Shown: piece by piece, positions 1 through 5,908 of the stretch
Position numbering within the stretch: position 1 is the first letter of the stretch
How the letters are laid out: every line of letters begins with the position of its first letter
Origin: JBPRGG01 sp051418075
GTDB lineage: Bacteria; Bacteroidota; Bacteroidia; Cytophagales; Cyclobacteriaceae
DNA: 5,908 bases
Direction of reading: 5' to 3'
NCBI GenBank assembly: GCA_051418075.1
Contig: JBPRGG010000059.1
Coordinates: 1-5,908, forward strand
The notes under the pieces: generated by a model
Told to the model about the DNA's origin: nothing
Database searches by the model: none
What the model saw: the letters and a program-made list of their open reading frames with translations, nothing else
Position numbers and translations under genes: made by a program

Positions 1-14
1 CTAAATTGAAAAAT

Positions 15-1436
15 ATGAAAAAATTAATTTTATTTGCGATCACTTTGCTGCTAATGCTTAATTTAGGAATAGCTCAGCAAACCGAAAACAGACCCAACAT
101 CATTTACATCTTCACCGACCAGCAGCATGCCAACATGATGAGTGCTGCAGGTAACCCCTGGCTGGAAACCCCGGCCATGGATTATCTGGCTGAAAACGGC
201 ATCCGTTTCACCAGGGCCTACACCACCAATCCGGTTTGTGTGCCGTACCGGGTGAGCATGATGAGCGGTCGCTTTCCCAGTGCATTTCGGGACAAAAACG
301 GCGACATTGTGCGCAGTAATCGCATGGCCGGCAGCATACCCTCCATCAAGGAAGAGCAGGCCAATACTACACTGGCAGCTCATATGAAAAAATCCGGTTA
401 CGACTTGATTTACGGGGGCAAGGAGCACCTGCCCAAACCGCTTAGACCAGCCGAACAAGGTTTTACTGACATCAGTGATGATGAACGATTTAGCCTGGCC
501 CTTACCGCCGCTGATTTTATCAAGAGGGACCATGAGAACCCTTATTTCATGATCATTTCTCTTATCAATCCTCACGACATCTGCTACATGGGCATACGTG
601 ATTTTGCTTCCACGCCATTCGACAGTCTGTTGGTCAGAAAAGGAGTGAAAGAAATAGAAGCTTTGGACTGGGCACTGGAAAAACCAACCGGAATGAGTGA
701 TGAAGTGTTTTTTGCTAATTATTGTCCGCCGCTGCCACCCAACTATGAAATACAGGAAGATGAACCGGAAGCCCTGAAGGCACTGATCAATGGCCGGCCT
801 TTCCGCAAAAAAATGCGGGAGCAATACAGCGATGAGCAATGGCGCATGCATCGCTATGCCTATGCCCGGCTTACAGAGCGGGTGGATGCCCAGGTGCAGA
901 TCATTTTGGATGCTTTGAGAGCCAGCGGCAAGGAAGAAAACACGTTGGTCATGTTTTCCAGCGACCATGGCGATAATGATGCTTCCCACCGCATGGAGCA
1001 TAAAACTACACTTAACGAAGAATCAGCCAATATTCCATTCCTGGCCATGTGGAAGGGCCAGATTCCGGCCGGCCAGGTAGACAGCGTCAGCCTGATCTCC
1101 AATGGTATTGACTTTTTACCTACTGTGTGTGACTTTGCCGGTATTAAAGGAAAAGCCGATCCCAGGGGCCATAGTTTGCGTCCTCTTTTTTATGGTAACC
1201 GGGAAAGCTGGCGCGAAACATTGGGTGTAGAAAGTAATGTAGGTCGCATGGTGGTTCATGAAGATGGTTACAAATACATTGAATACGACCTGGAAGAGCA
1301 TGAGGTTCAGCTGCTCGATTTGAACCTGGACCCTTATGAAACCAGGCACTTTACCCGTAGCAAACAGCATCAGGTGATATTGAAAGAATTGGAGAAGGAA
1401 TTTAAGCAAGTGTGGTTTCCTGATCCAGGAAGATAA
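15..1436 (+). CDS. Secreted S1-family sulfatase, CVPYR type
   Basis: This gene encodes a formylglycine-dependent sulfatase that would hydrolyse a sulfate ester, probably on a glycan, in the periplasm or outside the cell. I chose the ATG at 15 (473 aa) over an in-frame TTG at 6 because it opens directly into a clean signal peptide: MKK, a hydrophobic run to about residue 17, then GIA|Q with cleavage near residue 20. The maturation motif CVPYR is at residues 75-79, with C75 the residue expected to become formylglycine. Other active-site matches are TDQQ (D35/Q36), GGKEHLP (K136, H138), NPHD (H187), SSDHGD (D317/H318) and a lysine near 330 before NEES. DQ at the N-terminus and DHGD later mark a different S1 branch from its two neighbours, which have DDLG and DNG. 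A C-terminal subdomain ends in a typical LLDLNLDPYE segment. Length is normal for the family. It is the first visible gene of the cluster; any promoter lies left of the window. Substrate is unknown. Confidence 0.93.
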   Translation: MKKLILFAITLLLMLNLGIAQQTENRPNIIYIFTDQQHANMMSAAGNPWLETPAMDYLAENGIRFTRAYTTNPVCVPYRVSMMSGRFPSAFRDKNGDIVRSNRMAGSIPSIKEEQANTTLAAHMKKSGYDLIYGGKEHLPKPLRPAEQGFTDISDDERFSLALTAADFIKRDHENPYFMIISLINPHDICYMGIRDFASTPFDSLLVRKGVKEIEALDWALEKPTGMSDEVFFANYCPPLPPNYEIQEDEPEALKALINGRPFRKKMREQYSDEQWRMHRYAYARLTERVDAQVQIILDALRASGKEENTLVMFSSDHGDNDASHRMEHKTTLNEESANIPFLAMWKGQIPAGQVDSVSLISNGIDFLPTVCDFAGIKGKADPRGHSLRPLFYGNRESWRETLGVESNVGRMVVHEDGYKYIEYDLEEHEVQLLDLNLDPYETRHFTRSKQHQVILKELEKEFKQVWFPDPGR

Positions 1437-1461
1437 ATAATCGTAAAAAAACATATTCCCA

Positions 1462-2919
1462 ATGAATAAACTAATAACATTTCCTGTTTTACTTTTCTTA
1501 TTTTGGGGGTGTCAGCAACCCAAAAAAGCCCCTGTTCAGCCTAACATTATTTTAATGGTGGCCGATGACCTGGGATATAATGATCTTTCAGGCTATAGAA
1601 ACGCAAACCCGGGACAGGCTGAAAAACCTCCCACCAGCCAAACGCCTTACATAGATCAATTGGCTGATGAGGGCATGCGTTTCACCAATTTTTATTGTGG
1701 CGCTGCAGTTTGTTCACCCTCACGTTCTGCCATTATAACCGGCAGAAATGCCACCCGCAATGGCATTTATAATTGGATTCCACCCAGGCAGCCCATGCAC
1801 CTCCGGTCTGAGGAGGTCACCATTGCTGAAATGCTGAAAGTCAAAAATTACCAGACAGCCCATTTTGGAAAATGGCACCTTACTGCAGAAGGCATGGGAC
1901 AGCCACTGATGAATGACCAGGGCTATGACTACAGTTTTTTCACTTATAACAACGCCAACCCCAGTCATGAAAACCCTGTTAATTTTTTCCGTAATGGAGA
2001 TCCGGTAGGTGAACTGAAAGGATATGCCTCTCACCTGGTGGTGGATGAAGCCATCGGATGGCTGGAAGAGAAAAAAACATCGGAAAATCCATTTTACATC
2101 AACGTGTGGTTCAATGAACCGCATGTAAAAGTGGCTGCCCCGGATAGCCTGGCCAATAGGCACGAATACAACCAGGAATACTACGGTTGCATAGAAAATA
2201 TGGATTATGCGGTTGGGAGAATAATGGATTATTTGAAAACGAATGATCTTGAAAACAATACCATCATTATTTTCTCTTCAGATAATGGAAGCCAGGTATA
2301 TGGCTCTAATTATCCATTACGGGGTGCTAAAGGATTTAATTACGAAGGTGGGGTAAGGGTACCCTTTATTATCAAATGGCCGGGGCAGGTGCCGGCCGGA
2401 GTATCCTCCCAGGTAGTGGGTAGTTTCACCGATGTGCTGCCTTCTATAGCCAGTTTTTGTAATGTGGCCCTGCCGCAAAACCGCACATTGGATGGCAATG
2501 ACCTGACTCCGGTATTTACTGGTAAACAAGATGATTTTACCCGAAAGCATCCGGTCTTGTTCTATCGCTATTTTAATGACCCCGTCTGCATGCTACGTGA
2601 AGGTGATTGGTGTTTATTGGGCTATGAAACTCCCATACCTTATGCCCATAGGTTGGACTTAAGGGAATATGCTAAATTCAAACCTGAACCGGGAGAGCCC
2701 AGGTGGTCGCAATGGGGTTTTCAGGAAAGTCATATGGCAATGATCCCGGAAATTATACCTACGCATTTTGAGTTATACAACCTGAATAGCGATATTAGCC
2801 AGAAAAATGACCTGGCCCGGGAGTATCCAGATAAGGTAGCAACAATGAAAGCCCAAATGCTACAGCTGAGAGAGGAAATGGTCAAAGAAGGAGGGGATTG
2901 GTATGATGAAGATATTTAA
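1462..2919 (+). CDS. Lipoprotein S1-family sulfatase, CSPSR type
   Basis: This is a second formylglycine-dependent sulfatase of 485 aa. The ATG at 1462 follows the previous stop by 25 bp, has no Shine-Dalgarno, and starts a hydrophobic leader ending FLFWGC. C17 is the likely lipidated cysteine, although the residues before it are not a textbook lipobox. The sequence after C17 (QQPKK) lacks the acidic pair associated with surface export of Bacteroidota lipoproteins, so a periplasm-facing anchor is my inference. Family landmarks are VADDLG (D35, D36), CSPSR at 84-88 (C84 converted to formylglycine), FGKWHL (K137, H139), NEPH (H221), SSDNG (D274, N275) and RGAKGFNYEGGVRVP (K290, E295). The C-terminal subdomain carries about 42 residues (389-435) between REGDW and FELYNL that the next sulfatase lacks. 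This insertion could shape substrate recognition. Exact sulfatase subfamily and substrate cannot be assigned by eye. Confidence 0.94.
   Translation: MNKLITFPVLLFLFWGCQQPKKAPVQPNIILMVADDLGYNDLSGYRNANPGQAEKPPTSQTPYIDQLADEGMRFTNFYCGAAVCSPSRSAIITGRNATRNGIYNWIPPRQPMHLRSEEVTIAEMLKVKNYQTAHFGKWHLTAEGMGQPLMNDQGYDYSFFTYNNANPSHENPVNFFRNGDPVGELKGYASHLVVDEAIGWLEEKKTSENPFYINVWFNEPHVKVAAPDSLANRHEYNQEYYGCIENMDYAVGRIMDYLKTNDLENNTIIIFSSDNGSQVYGSNYPLRGAKGFNYEGGVRVPFIIKWPGQVPAGVSSQVVGSFTDVLPSIASFCNVALPQNRTLDGNDLTPVFTGKQDDFTRKHPVLFYRYFNDPVCMLREGDWCLLGYETPIPYAHRLDLREYAKFKPEPGEPRWSQWGFQESHMAMIPEIIPTHFELYNLNSDISQKNDLAREYPDKVATMKAQMLQLREEMVKEGGDWYDEDI
2888..2894 (+). promoter_or_regulatory. Strong Shine-Dalgarno for the third sulfatase
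   Basis: AAGGAGG lies 8 nt before the ATG at 2903, inside the 3' end of the second sulfatase gene, where it encodes part of a KEGG segment. The other three genes in the window have no comparable site, and Bacteroidota genes usually lack one. Together with the 17-bp gene overlap it supports 2903 (or the adjacent ATG at 2906, 11 nt away) as the start, and suggests translational coupling between the two sulfatases. Confidence 0.6.
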
Positions 2920-4345
2920 AATTAAAATCTCTGGATTTTATGTTTTAATATTAGGTTTACTATTGATCAATCCATCCTGCCAGCCAAAACATCAGGATGG
3001 ATCTAAACCCAACCTGGTGCTTATAGTAGCAGATGATTTGGGCTGGCGCGATTTGCATTGCTATGGAAACCAATTAGTAGCAACACCCCACCTGGATCAG
3101 ATGGCTGCAGATGGGATCATGTTTACCAATGCTTACGCTTCAGCTTCCATCTGTTCACCCACCAGGGCCAGTTTACTTACCGGCAAAAATCCGGTTGCTG
3201 TAGACATCACCGACTATATTCCGGGCAAACAATTTGAAAAGCAACAACGGGGGATTGAGATCACCGATAAACTTCTGGCCCCGGAATTCAATCACCAGTT
3301 AACCCTTGAGGAAATTACCCTGGCTGAAATTCTACAGCAGGAAGGCTATAATACCGCATCCATTGGCAAATGGCACCTGGGCGGCGAAGGATATTTACCC
3401 ACTGATCAGGGATTTGATATAAATATGGCCGGCAATCATATGGGATTACCGCCTTCCTACTATTTTCCTTACACAGCCGATCATTTTGATTTTGAGATCA
3501 CCCATTTGCCATTGACCGAAGACAGCTTGTACCTGACCGATAGGCTGGGTAATGAGGCGGTTAGGTTTATTGAAGAAAACAGGAACCATCCTTTTTTCCT
3601 TTATTTGCCATTTTACACGGTGCATACTCCCTGGGAAGGCAAACCAGACCTGGTGGCCAAATACCAAAAATTAGTGGCCGTGACTGATGATACCATCCAA
3701 AGAGACCCTCAATTCCTGGCCATGATCGAAAGCCTGGATCAGAATGTGGGCAAGGTGATGCAAGCGCTGCAGCATAATCAGCTGGAGGGAAACACCCTGA
3801 TCATTTTTGTTTCAGATAATGGAGGACTTAATGTAGAGAAAGGGAATAAAGTGTTTGGTTCCTATAATTACCCGCTCAGGGGAGGTAAGGCAACCTTGTA
3901 TGAAGGAGGGTTGCGGGTGCCAATCCTGGTGCAATGGCCAGGAAAAATACCAGTTGGTCAGGTTTCAAGGGAGTTGATCATCAGTACCGATATTTTGCCT
4001 ACTGTATTGCATGCCTTTGGGATAAATTCGGAAGTAAAAACAGAAGGTGTGAGCCTGTGGCAACATCTGACCAATAAGCAGCCGGTAGCCAGGGAAACTT
4101 TCTATTGGCATTATCCCCACTATCACCGGTCAAAGCCAGGATCAGTGATCAGGGAAGGTGATTACAAATTGATTCATTATTATGAAGATAATCGTTCAGA
4201 GCTTTATGATTTGAATAATGATATAGGTGAGAAATTTGATCTGGTAAAGGAGTTTCCTGCGAAAGCAAAGGAGCTTGAAGGTAAACTTGGGCAGTGGCTG
4301 AAGGATAATAATGCAAAATTTGCCCGGCCCAATCCAAATTATTGA
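2903..4345 (+). CDS. Probable lipoprotein S1-family sulfatase, CSPTR type
   Basis: This is a third formylglycine-dependent sulfatase of 480 aa, overlapping the end of the second gene by 17 bp. Two tandem ATGs (2903, 2906) are both possible. A hydrophobic segment (about residues 11-22) runs into INPSC, making C26 a likely lipidated cysteine; the residues before it are a poor lipobox, so plain anchoring or cleavage elsewhere remains possible. Landmarks are VADDLG (D44, D45), CSPTR at 84-88 (C84), GKWHLG (K156, H158), HTPW (H241), VSDNGG (D305, N306) and RGGKATLYEGGLRVP (K329, E334). The loop after the maturation motif reads DITDYIPGKQ. I associate TD-(W/Y)-IPG in this place with a galactan/carrageenan-type S1 subfamily (possibly S1_16), but this is memory, not a comparison. 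The C-terminus has the usual REGDYKLIHYYED...ELYDL pattern. It is more like the second sulfatase than the first, yet not a recent duplicate of either. Confidence 0.94.
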   Translation: MMKIFKIKISGFYVLILGLLLINPSCQPKHQDGSKPNLVLIVADDLGWRDLHCYGNQLVATPHLDQMAADGIMFTNAYASASICSPTRASLLTGKNPVAVDITDYIPGKQFEKQQRGIEITDKLLAPEFNHQLTLEEITLAEILQQEGYNTASIGKWHLGGEGYLPTDQGFDINMAGNHMGLPPSYYFPYTADHFDFEITHLPLTEDSLYLTDRLGNEAVRFIEENRNHPFFLYLPFYTVHTPWEGKPDLVAKYQKLVAVTDDTIQRDPQFLAMIESLDQNVGKVMQALQHNQLEGNTLIIFVSDNGGLNVEKGNKVFGSYNYPLRGGKATLYEGGLRVPILVQWPGKIPVGQVSRELIISTDILPTVLHAFGINSEVKTEGVSLWQHLTNKQPVARETFYWHYPHYHRSKPGSVIREGDYKLIHYYEDNRSELYDLNNDIGEKFDLVKEFPAKAKELEGKLGQWLKDNNAKFARPNPNY

Positions 4346-4437
4346 AAGCATTTATTTTTTATGTTTGAAGCTCGATGTCATTTTTTAATAATAGTAATTC
4401 CACTTTACACTAACCATATACCGGATTCTGCATGATG

Positions 4438-4445
4438 GATATTTG
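4438..4445 (+). promoter_or_regulatory. Weak Bacteroidota -7-like box before the propeller gene
   Basis: GATATTTG matches seven of eight positions of the Bacteroidota -7 consensus TAnnTTTG and sits 74 nt before the ATG at 4520, in the 174-base AT-rich spacer between the third sulfatase and the propeller gene. No TTTG -33 box is found at the expected 19-21 nt upstream, so this is only a candidate. The spacer shows no clear hairpin terminator, and read-through from the sulfatase operon is equally plausible. Confidence 0.2.
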
Positions 4446-4519
4446 TTTAAAATTTACTATCTTCAATAAATTCATTGATCAGACTAAATGCGAATATTTT
4501 AACCCAAAAACCAGAACTT

Positions 4520-5632
4520 ATGAAAATGCGATGTAAAGCATTGATTACTAGCTGTTTATTTTTATCTTCTTTTGTTGTTCTGGCTCAGGACCAGTCGAAA
4601 AATTCTGGTGATCCGGCTGATCATTTGCCAGCTTATATTAAAAGGGTATGCGGGTTTGGCGAAAGGCCGGATTGGTCACATGATGGCGAACATATTTTAT
4701 TTGTATCCAAACCTATGGGAGAAGTATATGAACTGGAGTTGGAAACAGGTTTGGTATATCCTAAAACCAGGCATTTCAATCATTATGGCTTTACCCGGGC
4801 TATGTACCTGGTTAATGGGGATATTTTATTATCGGGTCCGGTTGAGCCTTTCGACCCGACCGATAAGGAAGCGCGTAATATAGCCAGAGATTTATGCTGG
4901 TTGTCGGTATTGGATAAATCAGGAAACAAGCCTCCGGTTCCTTTAAACATCATCTGTGCAGAAGGTCCGGCTGTTTCCCGACATGGTTTAAAAATAGGAT
5001 GGGCCGAAAGGGATCGGCAAAAGCCTGAATTAGGTAAAAACCGGGCTCAATTGTTTACAGCAGATATCGCGTATAAAAATGGGGTTCCTCAGGCGGTGAA
5101 TCAACAAATGGTTTTCGATTCCCAAAAGCTTCCCTTTCCATTAGGGGGTGCCAGCCTTGAAACCCAAAGCTTCGTGCCGGACGATGACAGAAAAATGACC
5201 TTCTCAGTGTATCTGATCAATGAGGGTAATAATACGGATACCTATGTGGTGGATACGGAAACTGGTGAAGTGGAAAATTTAACACGATCGCCCCTTTACT
5301 ATGATGAACCGGAAGGGATTTTCCCGGATGGACAATATACCTGTGTAGAGCATGGCTCCAGTAAAAAATCAGCCTGGCCTCTGATCGATTTGTACAAATT
5401 AAAATTGGATGGTTCCGGTGAAATGCAGCGGCTCACTTTTTTTACAGAATATGAAGGCTATAAAGCTTCCCAGGGGGTAGTATCTGATGATGGTAAATAT
5501 CTTTGTTTTCAGCTGGGCAAAAGTGGTGATGAAGCAGGGGTAGGTTATGGTTTTTTTATTATGGACCTGGAACAAGCTGCTCCTCACCTGGGATCTTTTG
5601 AAAATTATGCCTCAGAAGAGTTTGCTTATTGA
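4520..5632 (+). CDS. Secreted TolB/PD40-like six-bladed beta-propeller protein, function unknown
   Basis: This encodes a 370-aa exported protein. I chose the ATG at 4520 over an in-frame TTG at 4475 because it starts MKMRCK followed by a hydrophobic run and VLA|Q, a convincing signal peptide cut near residue 22; an ATG at 4526 is also possible. After the signal, six segments have the propeller blade pattern of a polar turn, (D/N)G and a strand: about 48-77 (ERPDWSHDG...LETG), 91-131, 148-183 (EGPAVSRHG), 214-253 (TQSFVPDDD...TETGEVENLT), 262-306 (DEPEGIFPDG) and 315-352 (ASQGVVSDDG...IMDL). Blades 1, 5 and 6 are closest to PD40/TolB repeats; the others are diverged. There is no Pal-binding context (no tol genes), so a TolB role is unlikely. 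Oligogalacturonate lyases (PL22) share this fold, but I do not see their clustered metal-binding histidines. Its position after three sulfatases suggests glycan binding or processing; that is inference. It lies 174 bases downstream of the operon and may have its own promoter. Confidence 0.88.
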   Translation: MKMRCKALITSCLFLSSFVVLAQDQSKNSGDPADHLPAYIKRVCGFGERPDWSHDGEHILFVSKPMGEVYELELETGLVYPKTRHFNHYGFTRAMYLVNGDILLSGPVEPFDPTDKEARNIARDLCWLSVLDKSGNKPPVPLNIICAEGPAVSRHGLKIGWAERDRQKPELGKNRAQLFTADIAYKNGVPQAVNQQMVFDSQKLPFPLGGASLETQSFVPDDDRKMTFSVYLINEGNNTDTYVVDTETGEVENLTRSPLYYDEPEGIFPDGQYTCVEHGSSKKSAWPLIDLYKLKLDGSGEMQRLTFFTEYEGYKASQGVVSDDGKYLCFQLGKSGDEAGVGYGFFIMDLEQAAPHLGSFENYASEEFAY

Positions 5633-5646
5633 ACCTGAATAATTCT

Positions 5647-5668
5647 AAAGGAGGTTGTAATGATTTAG
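5647..5668 (+). promoter_or_regulatory. Orphan Shine-Dalgarno with two-codon frame
   Basis: AAAGGAGGT (5647-5655) is a full-length match to the anti-Shine-Dalgarno, followed 4 nt later by ATG ATT TAG (5660-5668). No longer frame begins here. It could be chance, a leader mini-cistron, or the remains of a gene start left after a deletion or insertion. The stretch 5633-5754 otherwise shows only a weak 5-bp hairpin (GTGTC, loop ATAAA, GACAC at 5717-5731) and no gene. Confidence 0.25.
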
Positions 5669-5768
5669 TTTTGGGGAAGTTTTATCTCGGAATAGTGTAA
5701 GTGATTTTAATTGTCTGTGTCATAAAGACACCCTACCTTAATTCATCTTTTGTCCTGGCCGGACGGGC

Positions 5769-5798
5769 GGTACTTTTTGCCTTGATGCAAAAAGTACC
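5769..5798. repeat. Perfect 12-bp inverted repeat with complementary loop
   Basis: The arms GGTACTTTTTGC (5769-5780) and GCAAAAAGTACC (5787-5798) are exact reverse complements around the 6-nt loop CTTGAT. The loop is itself the exact reverse complement of ATCAAG at 5806-5811, allowing a pseudoknot or an alternative pairing. It is not a normal intrinsic terminator: on the + strand the stem is followed by CAAAAAAA rather than a T-run, and on the - strand by GC-rich sequence. Confidence 0.8.
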
Positions 5799-5810
5799 CA
5801 AAAAAATCAA

Positions 5811-5897
5811 GACAGAAAAAAAATGCCCTCACCTTTCGCGGCCTTTACGCTCAAGGCCATCTTAGCCTGGCACACCAGCCTACCTGCATTTTCTGTC
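5811..5897. repeat. Branched stem enclosing two small hairpins
   Basis: GACAGAAAA (5811-5819) pairs with TTTTCTGTC (5889-5897), and after a bulge of four A (5820-5823), TGC (5824-5826) pairs with GCA (5886-5888), giving 12 pairs. The enclosed 59 nt hold GGCCTT/AAGGCC (5840-5845 with 5853-5858, 7-nt loop) and CTGG/CCAG (5867-5870 with 5875-5878, loop CACA). The result is a three-way-junction layout. The pairings are seen directly; that they form in vivo is inference. Confidence 0.5.
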
Positions 5898-5908
5898 GGG
5901 CCAGCGCT

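Larger units (their letters stand above)
5755..5904. repeat. Structured palindromic element, possibly dispersed repeat
   Basis: About 150 nt with layered inverted complementarity and a locally higher GC content than the AT-rich DNA just before it. The ends are CTGGCC (5755-5760) and GGCCAG (5899-5904), which can pair. Inside lie a 12-bp perfect hairpin (5769-5798) and a branched stem (5811-5897). From memory, sequences like its core, including the frame reading VLFALMQKVPKKIK, recur in many Bacteroidota genomes between genes; I cannot verify this here. Orientation and whether it is transcribed are unknown. It may extend beyond the right edge, since only four bases follow the right arm. It could be a small non-autonomous mobile element, a REP/BIME-like repeat or a structured RNA. 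Confidence 0.55.

Noticed and set aside
63..1001. Long antisense open frame (312 codons) opposite the first sulfatase
   Set aside because: The + strand frame is an unmistakable sulfatase with all motifs, and the antisense translation has no recognisable domain or signal; it is a coding shadow.
1720..2163. Antisense open frame of 147 codons within the second sulfatase
   Set aside because: It is fully contained in a well-supported gene, with no start signal and no recognisable protein features.
1462..4345. Second and third sulfatases as a recent tandem duplication
   Set aside because: They share family motifs, but the sequences between them differ, including loop lengths after the maturation motif and the C-terminal insertion, so they are diverged subfamilies.
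4443..4460. Sigma-70-like TTGTTT and TACTAT promoter before the propeller gene
   Set aside because: The spacing is far too short for -35/-10 boxes, and Bacteroidota primary promoters use a different consensus.
4572..4883. Second + strand frame of 103 codons within the propeller gene
   Set aside because: It overlaps the signal-peptide and first-blade coding region in another frame, and its composition does not look like a real protein.
5717..5731. Hairpin GTGTC/GACAC with ATAAA loop as a terminator
   Set aside because: Only five pairs and no adjacent T-run; this could easily occur by chance.
5769..5798. Intrinsic terminator for the propeller gene
   Set aside because: The stem is strong but is followed by CAAAAAAA on the + strand and lacks a T-run on the - strand, and it lies 136 nt after the stop codon.
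5701..5865. Small open frame from GTG 5701 reading SSFVLAGRAVLFALMQKVPKKIKTEKK in parts
   Set aside because: It begins directly after a stop without a ribosome binding site and runs through the palindromic element, so its apparent conservation is better explained by the repeat's DNA or RNA than by a protein.

Overview
The window looks like a piece of a Bacteroidota chromosome, probably from a sulfated-polysaccharide degrader; marine or gut origin cannot be decided. The reasons are a run of exported S1-type sulfatases, mostly AT-rich start regions without Shine-Dalgarno sequences, lipoprotein signals typed only by their cysteine, and a palindrome-rich element at the right end resembling repeats I recall from Bacteroidota genomes. 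This placement is inference, since no rRNA or marker gene is present.

Layout: all four genes are on the + strand. Bases 15-4345 hold three complete type I (formylglycine-dependent) sulfatase genes packed as an operon: a 25-bp gap separates the first two, and the second and third overlap by 17 bp with a strong ribosome binding site inside the overlap region. After 173 bp of AT-rich spacer comes a 370-residue secreted protein (4520-5632) that reads as a six-bladed TolB/PD40-like beta-propeller of unknown function. The last 276 bases (5633-5908) contain no convincing gene. They carry an orphan Shine-Dalgarno plus two-codon frame and then a folded element of about 150 nt (5755-5904): a perfect 12-bp hairpin whose entire 6-nt loop is complementary to a site just downstream, a branched stem holding two small hairpins, and terminal complementary arms. 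It may continue past the window edge.

How the genes could work together: the three sulfatases carry different maturation motifs (CVPYR, CSPSR, CSPTR) and different active-site surroundings, so they are not recent duplicates and probably remove sulfate from different positions or residues of one or more glycans. The first has a plain signal peptide, while the second and third look like lipoproteins. All would need cysteine-to-formylglycine conversion by an enzyme (FGE or anSME) not encoded here. No glycoside hydrolase, polysaccharide lyase of a recognised family, SusC/SusD pair or regulator is visible, so the substrate cannot be read from this window. The propeller may be a glycan-binding or catalytic partner, but that is only context inference.

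The most unusual non-coding signal is the right-end structured element; the most interesting protein is the propeller.
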